From NCBI GenBank assembly GCA_021738065.1, contig JAIPCT010000004.1, positions 1-64,000 on the forward strand: 64,000 bases of DNA, given 5' to 3'. The DNA comes from Burkholderiaceae bacterium (lineage in GTDB: Bacteria > Pseudomonadota > Gammaproteobacteria > Burkholderiales > Rhodocyclaceae). Numbering within the stretch: the first letter of the stretch is position 1; the number at the start of each line of letters is the position of its first letter. Shown here piece after piece: positions 1 through 8,624 of the stretch. A program made the position numbers and the translations under genes. The notes under the pieces are model-generated. The model saw only the letters and a program-made list of their open reading frames with translations, was not told the origin of the DNA and searched no databases.

Positions 1-2070
1 GGTGACCACGGTTCGCTGCGCTCCGTGTCGAACGCGGGCCCGACCTTGGGGCGGCCCGGCGGTCGGGCCGGCATCACCTACAAGCTGCTCTACAACGACG
101 CCGTGGCGATGACCGGCGGGCAGCCGCACGGCGGCACGCTGAATGTGCCGGTGATCACGCGCCAGCTCGCGGCCGAAGGCGTCGGCCGTATTGTGATCGT
201 CACCGATCAGCCGGAAAAGTACGCGAATGCCACCGATCTGGCGCCCGGCGTACCGGTGCGCCACCGCGACGAACTCGATCTTGTCCAACGCGAGCTGCGC
301 GACGTGGCCGGCGTTTCGGCGCTGATCTACGACCAGACCTGCGCCGCGGAAAAACGCCGCCGCCGCAAGCGCGGCAAGTTTCCCGACCCGGCGGTACGCG
401 TCCTCATCAACGATCTGGTGTGCGAAGGCTGCGGCGATTGCAGCGAAAAATCCAACTGCATGTCGGTAGTCTCGGTCGAGACCGAGTTCGGCCGCAAGCG
501 CGCCATCGACCAGTCCTCCTGCAACAAGGATTATTCCTGCATCAAGGGTTTCTGCCCGAGCTTCGTCACGGTCGAAGGCGGCCAACTGCGCAAGGGCAAG
601 GCCGCCAGCGCCACACCCGATATTTTCGCCGCGCTGCCCGAGGCGCAACTTCCCTCGACCGCCGAACCCTGGGGCATCGTCGTCACCGGCGTCGGCGGCA
701 CCGGCGTGGTCACCATCGGCGCACTGCTCGGCATGGCCGCGCATCTGGAAGGCAAGGGCATCTCGGTGCTCGACATGGCCGGCCTGGCGCAAAAAGGCGG
801 TGCCGTCTGGTCGCACGTGCGGATTGCCGATCGGCAGGAGCAGCTCCACGCCGCGCGCGTCGCGGCCGGCGAAGCCAATGCCGTGATCGGCTGCGACCTG
901 GTGGTGTCGGCCAGCGACGAGACGCTGGCGAAGATGCGCCATGGTTTCACCCGCGCCATCATCAACAGCGACCAGACCATGACCAGCGAATTCGTGCGCG
1001 GCTTTGCCGCTCAGGCGCGCTCCGGTGACGTCATGAAGGATCACGATCCGCAGTTTCCTCTGGCGGCGATGGAGCAGCAAATCGTCGAAGCGGTCGGCAA
1101 TGACAATATCGAACTGCTCGACGCCTCGAAGCTGGCAACCGCGCTGCTCGGCGATTCCATCGCGACCAATCTGTTCATGCTGGGATACTCCTGGCAGAAA
1201 GGCCTGGTGCCGCTGTCACGCGAGGCGATTTTCAAGGCCATCGAGATCAATGGCACGGCAGTGCCGCAGAACATCGCGGCTTTCCAGTGGGGCCGGCGCG
1301 CCGCCGTCGATCCACAGGCGGTTGCTGCAGCGGCCAAGCCGCCCCATGGCCAGCCGGAGCACCACCGCTTGTCGACCACGCTCGAGGAAATCATCAAGCG
1401 TCGCAGCGAACAACTGCTGGCCTATCAGGACGCCACCTACGCCGCGCGTTACCAGGCACTGGTCGAGCGCGTGCGCCAGGCGGAAACGAAGCTCGCACCG
1501 GGCATCAGCCTGCTGACCGAAGCCGTGGCGCGCAACTACTTCAAGCTGCTGGCCTACAAGGACGAGTACGAGGTGGCACGGCTCTACACCGACAGCGATT
1601 TCCTGCAGCGCGTGGCCGATACTTTCGAAGGCGACTATCGGCTGGTGTTCAACCTGGCGCCGCCAATCCTGTCGCCGAAAGACCCTGCCAGCGGGGAGCC
1701 GAAAAAGCGCCGCTTCGGCCCCTGGATGCTGAAGGCCATGGGTTTGCTGGCGCGCTGCAAGGGGCTGCGCGGCGGTGTGCTCGATCCCTTCAAGGGCAGC
1801 GCGGACCGCAAGCTCGACCGCCGCTTGCTTGCCGACTACGAAAAACTGATCGAGAAAATCCTGGGTGGCCTGGAAACCGGCAACCACGTCACAGCCATCG
1901 AACTCGCTTCGCTGGCCGAGCAGATTCGCGGCTATGGCCACATTCGCGAGCGCTACGCCGGACATGCGGCGCAGCACCAGGCTGAATTGCTCGCTGCATT
2001 TCAGCGCAAGGAATCCCTGACCTCAGCCACCGGCGCGCCGCGCAAGACCATCGCGGTGATCCCCGGCTGA
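1..2070 (+). CDS. Indolepyruvate ferredoxin oxidoreductase, fused alpha/beta subunits, 5'-truncated by the window edge
   Basis: This is the C-terminal part of a fused indolepyruvate:ferredoxin oxidoreductase, which oxidatively decarboxylates aryl pyruvates to aryl-acetyl-CoA. The frame is open from base 1, so the gene begins upstream. The motif YNDAVAMTGGQP (codons 34-45) belongs to the TPP-binding part. A ferredoxin-like cluster follows with Cys at codons 141, 144, 147 and 153 and Cys 174, 180 and 185. The gamma-type domain begins near GVGGTGVVT (about codon 230). The window holds 689 codons of a protein usually near 1,150-1,200. The first 25 or so codons do not resemble the segment I expect before ITYK, which may be divergence or a sequence error at the edge. 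The amino acid dehydrogenase downstream could supply its 2-oxoacid substrate. Confidence 0.88.
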   Translation, partial: GDHGSLRSVSNAGPTLGRPGGRAGITYKLLYNDAVAMTGGQPHGGTLNVPVITRQLAAEGVGRIVIVTDQPEKYANATDLAPGVPVRHRDELDLVQRELRDVAGVSALIYDQTCAAEKRRRRKRGKFPDPAVRVLINDLVCEGCGDCSEKSNCMSVVSVETEFGRKRAIDQSSCNKDYSCIKGFCPSFVTVEGGQLRKGKAASATPDIFAALPEAQLPSTAEPWGIVVTGVGGTGVVTIGALLGMAAHLEGKGISVLDMAGLAQKGGAVWSHVRIADRQEQLHAARVAAGEANAVIGCDLVVSASDETLAKMRHGFTRAIINSDQTMTSEFVRGFAAQARSGDVMKDHDPQFPLAAMEQQIVEAVGNDNIELLDASKLATALLGDSIATNLFMLGYSWQKGLVPLSREAIFKAIEINGTAVPQNIAAFQWGRRAAVDPQAVAAAAKPPHGQPEHHRLSTTLEEIIKRRSEQLLAYQDATYAARYQALVERVRQAETKLAPGISLLTEAVARNYFKLLAYKDEYEVARLYTDSDFLQRVADTFEGDYRLVFNLAPPILSPKDPASGEPKKRRFGPWMLKAMGLLARCKGLRGGVLDPFKGSADRKLDRRLLADYEKLIEKILGGLETGNHVTAIELASLAEQIRGYGHIRERYAGHAAQHQAELLAAFQRKESLTSATGAPRKTIAVIPG

Positions 2071-2100
2071 GCCGGTTTCATCCTGAAAAACTCAGTTGAA

Positions 2101-2232
2101 CCACAGAGGCACAGAGAACACAGAGAAAAACAAATCCTTGCGCCGAATGGCCGGATGACCCAAAGGCTGAGCGGCCGGCTACCCAAAGGGCATTGATTCA
2201 TCGCCTTTCTCTGTGCCTCTGTGTCTCTGTGG
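2101..2232. repeat. Heptamer inverted-repeat element, copy a (CACAGAG type, long form)
   Basis: The left arm (2101-2125) carries three CACAGAG heptamers separated by one or two bases, and the right arm (2209-2232) carries three CTCTGTG heptamers. The spacer is about 83 bases and shares several blocks with copy c (for example TTGCGCCG and GATTCATCGCCTTTCTC). The element fills most of the 275-base gap between the oxidoreductase and the dehydrogenase gene. The remaining 113 bases before the next start codon show nothing recognisable apart from that gene's ribosome binding site. Confidence 0.9.
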
Positions 2233-2345
2233 TGATGTTTTTAGGTTCATTTCAATCCGCAATACCTGCTGGCCAAGGGCCGATCTTCGCCACAAGCGAT
2301 TGTCGGCCCTTGGCCAGTACCTATCGACCCGACAGGGAGCATCAC

Positions 2346-3395
2346 ATGGCTGTATTTTCAATGCCGGATTTTGCCGACCACGAGCAAGTCGTATTCTGCA
2401 GCGACGATGCGAGCGGACTGAAGGCCATCATCGCGGTACACAATTCCAATCTCGGTCCCGCGCTGGGCGGCTGCCGCATGTGGCCCTATGCCAGTGAAGA
2501 CGAGGCACTGCGCGATGTGCTGCGCCTGTCGCGCGGCATGAGCTACAAGTCGGCGATGGCGAACCTGAAACTCGGCGGTGGCAAGACGGTGGTGATCGGC
2601 AATCCGCGCACGGACAAGACGCCGGCATTGCTCGAAGCGCTGGCGCGCGCCATCGAGAACCTCAAGGGGCGCTACATCGCGGCGGAAGATTCCGGCACCA
2701 GCGTGGACGACATCAAGTTCATGAGCCGCTTCACCCGGCATGTGGCGGGCATCACCGACAAGCCCACCGACATCGGCACGCGCAGCGGCGATCCCTCGCC
2801 GGCCACGGCGTACGGCACCTTCGTCGGCATCAAGGCCGCGATCAAGGATCGGCTCGGCCGCGATCAGGTCGACGGCCTCAAGGTGGCGATACAAGGCATC
2901 GGCCATGTCGGCTACGACCTCGCGCGGCAGTTGCACGAAGCCGGCGCCGAATTGTGGATAGCCGACATTCATCCGGAACAGCTGACTCGCGCCGCCGACG
3001 AATTCGGCGCCACCGTGGTTGCCGCCGACAGGATTTTCGGTCTCGATGTCGATGTCTTCGCCCCCTGCGCAATGGGCGCGATTCTCAACGACGAAAGCAT
3101 TCCGCAACTCAAGGCTACGGTGGTCGCCGGGGCCGCCAACAACCAGCTGGCGGAAACACGCCACGGCGCGGAACTCGCCCGGCGCGGCATCCTGTATGCG
3201 CCCGACTACGTGATCAACGCCGGCGGCATCATCGACATCTATCACGAGCGCATCGGTTTCGAGCGCGACGCGCTGATCAGGCATATCGACGGCATCCAGG
3301 ACAATCTGATGGAAATATTCTCGCGTGCGCGCGAGGAACAACGGCCTACCGGCGAAGTCGCCGACGCCATCGCCGAGGAGCGCTTTCGGCCTTGA
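2346..3395 (+). CDS. Leu/Phe/Val dehydrogenase (Glu/Leu/Phe/Val dehydrogenase family)
   Basis: This is an NAD-dependent amino acid dehydrogenase of 349 residues that converts a branched or aromatic L-amino acid to its 2-oxoacid and ammonium. The start is ATG 2346 after AGGGAGC; a longer open frame upstream is only repeat sequence. The substrate-binding and catalytic lysines of leucine dehydrogenase are at the same numbers, K68 (SYKSAMANL) and K80 (GGGKTVVIG). A Rossmann motif ([10 protein letters not shown]) lies near residues 184-193 and NNQLA/INAGGII near 265-300. Length matches leucine dehydrogenase (about 350). Adjacent to the indolepyruvate oxidoreductase, a phenylalanine or tyrosine role is plausible, but specificity cannot be read from sequence alone. 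Confidence 0.88.
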   Translation: MAVFSMPDFADHEQVVFCSDDASGLKAIIAVHNSNLGPALGGCRMWPYASEDEALRDVLRLSRGMSYKSAMANLKLGGGKTVVIGNPRTDKTPALLEALARAIENLKGRYIAAEDSGTSVDDIKFMSRFTRHVAGITDKPTDIGTRSGDPSPATAYGTFVGIKAAIKDRLGRDQVDGLKVAIQGIGHVGYDLARQLHEAGAELWIADIHPEQLTRAADEFGATVVAADRIFGLDVDVFAPCAMGAILNDESIPQLKATVVAGAANNQLAETRHGAELARRGILYAPDYVINAGGIIDIYHERIGFERDALIRHIDGIQDNLMEIFSRAREEQRPTGEVADAIAEERFRP

Positions 3396-3494
3396 TCACG
3401 AGTACCACCATCTTTGCCGGCAATGACGGCATCCCCTTCATTCCTCCCGCACAAGTGGTCACTCGCTGGGAAACGGGTCAAGTACATATGATCA

Positions 3495-3575
3495 CCACAG
3501 AGGACACGGAGGTCACGGAGAGGGACGGGTCATTTACTGAGTTTGATTTCTCAGTGCTCTCCGTGTACTCCGTGG
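3495..3575. repeat. Heptamer inverted-repeat element, copy b (CACGGAG type)
   Basis: The left arm (3495-3520) reads CACAGAG, CACGGAG, CACGGAG. The right arm (3550-3575) reads CTCAGTG, CTCCGTG, CTCCGTG. The element lies between two convergent genes (the dehydrogenase and the broken hydrolase), where its transcript could form a stem-loop. The rest of the 204-base gap shows nothing else. Confidence 0.88.
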
Positions 3576-3599
3576 TGAGCCTTTCTGATTGGCGACTTG

Positions 3600-4521
3600 C
3601 TAAGCGGCCTCTTGCCGGACAACGATGCTGCGCTCGCAATGATCGGCGATGGCTGCCGCCAGCCGTGGCAACAGGGCATCGGGCAAGTCGTGGCCCATGC
3701 CGTCGATCACCAGCAGCGAAGCGCCGGGTATGTTCTTGGCCGTGTCGCGACCCGCGGCGACGGGGACCAGCGGATCCTCGGCACCATGAATCACCAGCGT
3801 GGGCGCACTGATCGTTCGCAACAGTTTGCGGCGATCGCCCGAAGCGATGATCGCCAACAACTGGCGCGCGACGCCCGCTGGATCGTAGGAACGTCGCACG
3901 CTTTTTCCGAGACGCTCACGAAGTTCGTCCTTGTTCGACGGATAGGCAGGACTACCGATCACACCGAACATTTCCACCAGATGATCGATGACCGACTCGG
4001 AGGTTCTTCGGATCGGCGGGCCGGCTCAGCAGCACCTTGCGCGCCGTTTTGCTGGGCCGCGACAGACGCCGGTTGCCGGAGGACGACATGATCGAGGTCA
4101 GGCTCAGTACCCACTGCGGGAAGCGTGCCGCCAACACCTGCGCGATCATGCCGCCCATTGAAACACCGACAATGTGGGCCTGCGGGATCTCCAGCCTGTC
4201 CATCAAACCAACAACGTCGCCCGCCATGTCCTCCAGCGTATAGGGCGTGCGCACCGGCAGGCCGAGCGCCGCAGCGGCCATTGCCAGCAGCAGGTTGGCG
4301 CGTTTCTTTCCCTGCGCACGGCCCGACAGGCCGCAATCCCGATTGTCGAAGCGAACAACGCGATAGCCTCGCGCCACCAGTCCGTGACAAAAGTCATCCG
4401 GCCAGCCCGTCAATTGCATGCCCAGCCCCATGATGAGGACGATGGCGGGATGCGCCGGATCACCGAGCGATTCGTATTCGATATGGGGCTTGATCGCAGA
4501 TTGGGAAGACGGAGCGAGCAT
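3600..4521 (-). pseudogene. Alpha/beta hydrolase with a single-base frameshift
   Basis: The gene reads as an alpha/beta hydrolase from ATG 4521 (preceded by AGGAAATCAG) to a stop at 3600, but needs a one-base frame change near 3999-4003. The N-terminal part has HIEYESLGDP and the nucleophile elbow GVSMGG. The C-terminal part, in another frame, has the acid motif HGAEDPLVP and the catalytic histidine in DGMGHDLP. Removing one C of the CC pair at about 4000 (minus strand) restores NLESVIDHLVEMFG. The complete catalytic triad on both sides argues for a recent mutation or a sequencing error rather than old decay. The 158 bases between it and the next gene show nothing recognisable. Confidence 0.75.
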
Positions 4522-4679
4522 CTGATTTCCTGTCTTTATGCTGGTGGGGGGCATCCGGAAGTCTGGGCTGGAGTCACGAACCCAAGCCAGAGCCCGCGAC
4601 TGAGTTTAGCGCCAACGAACCAGGATGAAGCTGCCGCATCGAAGCAATACAAGGCTCCTGTGGAATGAACCGCAGGGGC

Positions 4680-7322
4680 TCACAACAGTTTAGCGAACTC
4701 TCCGGGTGGCAATGGACGGCTGAAGTGGTAACCCTGCATCTCGTCGCAGCCCTGCTCCCGCAGAAAAGCAACCTGAGCCGCCGTCTCAACACCTTCGGCG
4801 ATAACCTTGATGCCAAGACCTTTTGCCATTGCGATTACCGCCATCGATACTGCTGCCGCGGCTCGATCATTCGGAATGTCGCGGACGAAGCTGCGGTCGA
4901 TCTTGATCTTGTCGACCGCGAAATGGATCAGATAGCTGAGCGAAGAGAAGCCGGTGCCGAAGTCATCAAGGGCTATCGTTGCGCCCACGCTGCGGATTTT
5001 TTTCAGCACCGCGGTCACCTGGCCAATGTCCTGCAAGGCCAAACTTTCGGTGACCTCAAATTCCAGCGTACTGCCATCGATTCCAGCGCGCGCAATCGCG
5101 GCGGCTATTTTTTCTCCCAGATCGTCGCTCTGAAACTGCCTCACCGAAAGATTGACCGCCACCCGCGGTGCCTTGACACCGGCGTTCCGCCAATCGCGGA
5201 TCTGGCGGCAAGCAGTGTCGATCACCCACTGCCCGATGGGAATGATCAGCCCGGTATCCTCGGCCAGGGGAATGAATTCGTCCGGAGCCACCATGCCGCG
5301 CAGCGGATGCCTCCAGCGCAGCAACGCTTCGGCGCCGACGATTTCGCCGCTGCGCAAATCGACTTGCGGCTGGTAATGCAGTTCCAGCTCTTCGTTGCCA
5401 AGCGCGCGCCGTAAATCGGCGTCCAGCGCGAGCTGATCCGTTGCGCGCGCGTTCATCTCCGCCTGGTAGAACTGGAAGCCGCCACGGCCCGCAGCCTTGG
5501 CTCGATGCATTGCGGCGTCGGCATTCTGCAACAGCGTTTCGACGTCATCGCCGTCACGCGGATACAGGCTGGCGCCAATGCTGCAACTGACCACCAGCTC
5601 CCGCTCGCCAACCGTGATCGGTTGCACCATCTGCTCAAGCATGCGGGCAATGATGCGTGTCACATCGTCTTCGCCAACCGGATGCCCAAGGACGATGACA
5701 AACTCGTCATCACCAAGACGGGCCACGGTATCGCCTTCGCGAACACACTCAGCCAGGCGCGCAGCGACCACCACCAGCAATTCGTCACCGCAGGCGTGAC
5801 CCAGATTCTCGTTGACGCGCTTGAACTGATCGAGATCGACGGCCAGCAATGCGAACATCTCCTCCTGGCGCTCGCCAAAGGCAATGGCCTGATGCAGGCG
5901 GTCGCGCAACAGATTTCGATTTGCCAGGCCGGTCAGCAAATCATGGTTGGCCTGGTGCTCGAGCTCCGCCTCGTAGTGTTTGCGCTCGCTAATGTCGTTG
6001 AAGATGCTGACGAAATGACCGAGCACGCCATCCGGCAACAACACCGGCGACACGGTTAACTCTGTCTCGAATGGCGATCCGTCCTTGCGGTAATTTCGCA
6101 GTTCGACTTTGGTGCCGCGACCTTCACGCAAGGCTTGCCGCAATTCATTGAGTTCCATCTGCTCCAGATCACCACCGAGCAGCACGCGCCCGTTGCGGCC
6201 CAGCACGTCGGCCGCGGAATAGCCGCTGATCCGTTCGAAAGCCGGGTTGACATAGGTGATGGGATGGTCTGCCGCCCGTGCATCGGAAATCATGATGCCG
6301 TTGGCCGATGCTTCGACGGCGCGGCTCAGCAGCCACTCGCCGGCTTCCGCGCGCTTGCGCTCGATACTTTCGCGTTGCGCGAGAATACCGTAGGCCAGAT
6401 CGTCGGCGAGTTCCATGAGCACTTCTCTGGCGTCGGCGTCGAAGTCCTCGGGCTCACTTGCCAGCAGATTGAGTACGCCGATCACCGTACCGCGGCATAT
6501 GACCGGCAAGGCAATCCCGGCGCGCTGGCCGCGACGGGCCAGATCCCGAATCCAATCGGGGATCCCGGCCCTCGATTCAAGCAGCCGGGAAGTCGCCTCG
6601 CGTCTTTGCAGCGCCGGCGCGGAACACTGTGCGCGAAAGTCGGCCAGCCACCGGATGCCAACCAGTTCGGTGGCCACGACCGCCGCCGCCGGCTCGCCCA
6701 GGATAGCGCCGTCCGCGTCGACCAGATCGAGCCAGACCGCCGCATAGCCTCCCTGGCGGTGAAGCAGTTCGACGATGTTCTCAATTATTTCGGCTTCGCT
6801 GTCGGCGCGCACCAGCGCGACGTTGCAGTCGTGGATCAGGCGCAGGGCACGATTCAAACGGCGCAGCTGGCTTTCCTGTTGCTCGCGTGTGCTTTCGACC
6901 CGATGTTTTTCCAGGGCGAGTTCCACCGATACATGCAGGGTTTCCTGATTCCAGGGTTTGCGGATATACCCGTAAGGCGCCGACGCGACAACGCGGCCAA
7001 TAATTTTCTCGGGATTGGCCGCCGACAAAAAGATGACCGGCACGTCGAAATGGCGCTGAATCATTTCAGTGGCCTCGATACCGTCGATCTTGCCGGGTAG
7101 CAGAATGTCCATCAAGACCAGATCAAAATCGCCATCGTAGGCAGAAGCGATTGCCGCGCTTGCATCGCCCACCAGCACCGTCTGGTAACCCGCCGCACCC
7201 AGATGCGCAACGAGCAAGGCGCCAACCTGCGAATCGTCCTCGACAATCAGAACGCGCCGTGCGTGTGAATCAGGTTTGGCCGAAACCACCTGTCGTGCCT
7301 TGTGCTGGATATCGGCCTTCAT
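4680..7322 (-). CDS. REC-GAF-PAS-GGDEF-EAL cyclic-di-GMP signalling protein
   Basis: This 880-residue cytoplasmic protein has a receiver (about 23-140, phospho-acceptor Asp in LVLMDILLPG), a GAF-like region (about 170-310), a PAS domain ending in DISERK (about 325-445), a diguanylate cyclase domain (about 450-615) and an EAL phosphodiesterase domain (about 630-870). The cyclase motif is GDDEF rather than GGDEF, so cyclase activity is uncertain. The EAL domain has EALLRW, NLSVRQF, DDFGTG, DKIKIDRSF and AEGVET, the usual set for an active phosphodiesterase. Its ATG overlaps the stop of the receiver gene upstream by four bases, so they are translationally coupled. It is the last gene of the signalling operon. 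Confidence 0.9.
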   Translation of the reverse strand: MKADIQHKARQVVSAKPDSHARRVLIVEDDSQVGALLVAHLGAAGYQTVLVGDASAAIASAYDGDFDLVLMDILLPGKIDGIEATEMIQRHFDVPVIFLSAANPEKIIGRVVASAPYGYIRKPWNQETLHVSVELALEKHRVESTREQQESQLRRLNRALRLIHDCNVALVRADSEAEIIENIVELLHRQGGYAAVWLDLVDADGAILGEPAAAVVATELVGIRWLADFRAQCSAPALQRREATSRLLESRAGIPDWIRDLARRGQRAGIALPVICRGTVIGVLNLLASEPEDFDADAREVLMELADDLAYGILAQRESIERKRAEAGEWLLSRAVEASANGIMISDARAADHPITYVNPAFERISGYSAADVLGRNGRVLLGGDLEQMELNELRQALREGRGTKVELRNYRKDGSPFETELTVSPVLLPDGVLGHFVSIFNDISERKHYEAELEHQANHDLLTGLANRNLLRDRLHQAIAFGERQEEMFALLAVDLDQFKRVNENLGHACGDELLVVVAARLAECVREGDTVARLGDDEFVIVLGHPVGEDDVTRIIARMLEQMVQPITVGERELVVSCSIGASLYPRDGDDVETLLQNADAAMHRAKAAGRGGFQFYQAEMNARATDQLALDADLRRALGNEELELHYQPQVDLRSGEIVGAEALLRWRHPLRGMVAPDEFIPLAEDTGLIIPIGQWVIDTACRQIRDWRNAGVKAPRVAVNLSVRQFQSDDLGEKIAAAIARAGIDGSTLEFEVTESLALQDIGQVTAVLKKIRSVGATIALDDFGTGFSSLSYLIHFAVDKIKIDRSFVRDIPNDRAAAAVSMAVIAMAKGLGIKVIAEGVETAAQVAFLREQGCDEMQGYHFSRPLPPGEFAKLL

Positions 7323-7684
7323 GCCCGCAGCTTTCGCAGGGCAATGTGAAGCTCGGGCACCAAATCGGCCTTGCAGACGAAAGCATCGACGCCGATTGCC
7401 GCCGCCGCTTCCCGATACTCGGGCGTCGAGTGCAGGGTTAGGATGACAATCTTGATGTCCGCTTGCTGAAAACGAATCCGCTTCACCGTATCGAAGCCGC
7501 TCAAGCCTGGCATCGCAAGATCCACAATGGCCACTTCAGGGCGTACCGTGGGAAGGATCTCCAGCGCCTCCAAACCGGATCCGACGCTGGCCACGATGTC
7601 AAAGCGCAGCGCCCGCAGCAGTCGCTCGACCAGCGCACGGAACTCGGCACTGTCGTCAATCAGCATAATCTTGAACGTGGACAT
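7319..7684 (-). CDS. Single-domain response regulator (REC)
   Basis: This protein of 121 residues is a stand-alone receiver: MLIDDS acidic pocket, phospho-acceptor Asp in VAIVDLAMPGLSG, the T/S position in ILTLHSTPEY and a terminal Lys in VCKADL. ATG 7684 (MSTFKIML) is preferred over the upstream in-frame start because the receiver fold begins immediately after it. The stop overlaps the start of the GGDEF-EAL gene as ATGA. It probably relays phosphate from a kinase of this cluster, but the partner cannot be assigned from sequence. Confidence 0.87.
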   Translation of the reverse strand: MSTFKIMLIDDSAEFRALVERLLRALRFDIVASVGSGLEALEILPTVRPEVAIVDLAMPGLSGFDTVKRIRFQQADIKIVILTLHSTPEYREAAAAIGVDAFVCKADLVPELHIALRKLRA

Positions 7685-7825
7685 GGCAACGCACCCTTCA
7701 ATGGGACATGCTGCCATGTTGGCCGTTGTTGCGGCCGTACGCCATCGGGTAATCCCCTAGGGCAGACCAGTCAATTCCCGAGTGCGGCGCTGGACGTTGC
7801 CGACAAGCCGGAAAAACCTTCTGAA

Positions 7826-7944
7826 CCACAGAGGCACAGAAAACACGGAGTAAAGCCAAGCGTTGCGCCGTAGTGGCGGATCGCCCAAAAAGCCGAGAGC
7901 CCGTCGATTCGCATGGCGACGATTCGTCGCCTTTCTCCGAGGTG
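7826..7944. repeat. Heptamer inverted-repeat element, copy c (mixed, right arm decayed)
   Basis: The left arm (7826-7850) has CACAGAG, CACAGAA and CACGGAG. The right arm (about 7931-7944) keeps only CTTTCTCCGAGGTGA and looks worn. Spacer blocks match copy a, so a and c are the same long sub-type. The element occupies most of the only sizeable gap inside the signalling operon (7685-7964). Confidence 0.7.
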
Positions 7945-7964
7945 AGGCTTTCAGGACAGCAAGG

Positions 7965-8624
7965 CTATTCCTTATCCGCGGAAACCAGCCCGGTGCGGAT
8001 CGCATAGCGGGTCAAGCCCGGCACATCATGGATGCCGAGCCGTTCCATGATCTGGGCCCGATGCGACTCCACGGTCTTGGCGCTGATACCCAGGTCGAAA
8101 GCGATCTCCTTGGCGCCCTGCCCTTCGGCCAATCGCCGAAGAATCTCGCGCTGCCTTGCCGTCAATGCGTCTTGCGCCGGGCCGTCGCCGTTGAGGCGGG
8201 CGACATAGCCGTCGACCACCTGCCGTGAAACGCTGGGCGACAGCCAGTTCTCGCCGCGCATTACTGCCTGCAGCGCGAGTTCGAGTTCCACCGGCGCGGC
8301 ATCCTTGATCAGGTAGCCGACGGCGCCGGCTTTCAGCGCCTGAATCACATACTCCGCGTCGGCATGCATCGACAGCACGACAACACGCACGGCGGGATGG
8401 TCGCGCTTGATTTCGGCGGTCGCCGTCAACCCGTTCATACCCTGCATGGCGATGTCGATCAGCAACACATCGGGCGAGCTCTCAACGACGCGGTCAATGG
8501 CGCCTTGCCCGTCCGCCGCCTCGCCGACCACTTCTATGCCGGAAAAGCCGGCAAGCAACGAGCGAATGCCGGCTCGCACCAGACCATGGTCATCGGCCAA
8601 CACAACGCGAATCGGGTTGCTCAA
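7965..8624 (-). CDS. NarL/FixJ-family response regulator (REC-LuxR HTH)
   Basis: This regulator of 219 residues has a receiver (VLADDHGL, acceptor Asp in VLLIDIAMQGMNG, Lys in LIKDAAP) and a C-terminal LuxR-type helix-turn-helix (LTARQREILRRLAEGQ, ISAKTVESHRAQI). The proposed start is TTG 8624, because its codon overlaps the stop of the upstream kinase as TTGA and SNPIRVVLADDHG begins directly after it. A longer frame to 8792 would run inside the kinase. It is the natural partner of the NarX-type kinase just upstream. Its target genes are unknown. Confidence 0.88.
   Translation of the reverse strand: MSNPIRVVLADDHGLVRAGIRSLLAGFSGIEVVGEAADGQGAIDRVVESSPDVLLIDIAMQGMNGLTATAEIKRDHPAVRVVVLSMHADAEYVIQALKAGAVGYLIKDAAPVELELALQAVMRGENWLSPSVSRQVVDGYVARLNGDGPAQDALTARQREILRRLAEGQGAKEIAFDLGISAKTVESHRAQIMERLGIHDVPGLTRYAIRTGLVSADKE

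Noticed and set aside
2101-2232. A CRISPR array made from the CACAGAG units
   Set aside because: The units are seven bases with one- or two-base spacing and occur as two inverted arms, unlike direct repeats with 30-base spacers.
2358-3341. A 327-codon minus-strand frame opposite the amino acid dehydrogenase
   Set aside because: It is a shadow of a gene with conserved catalytic lysines and an obvious start.
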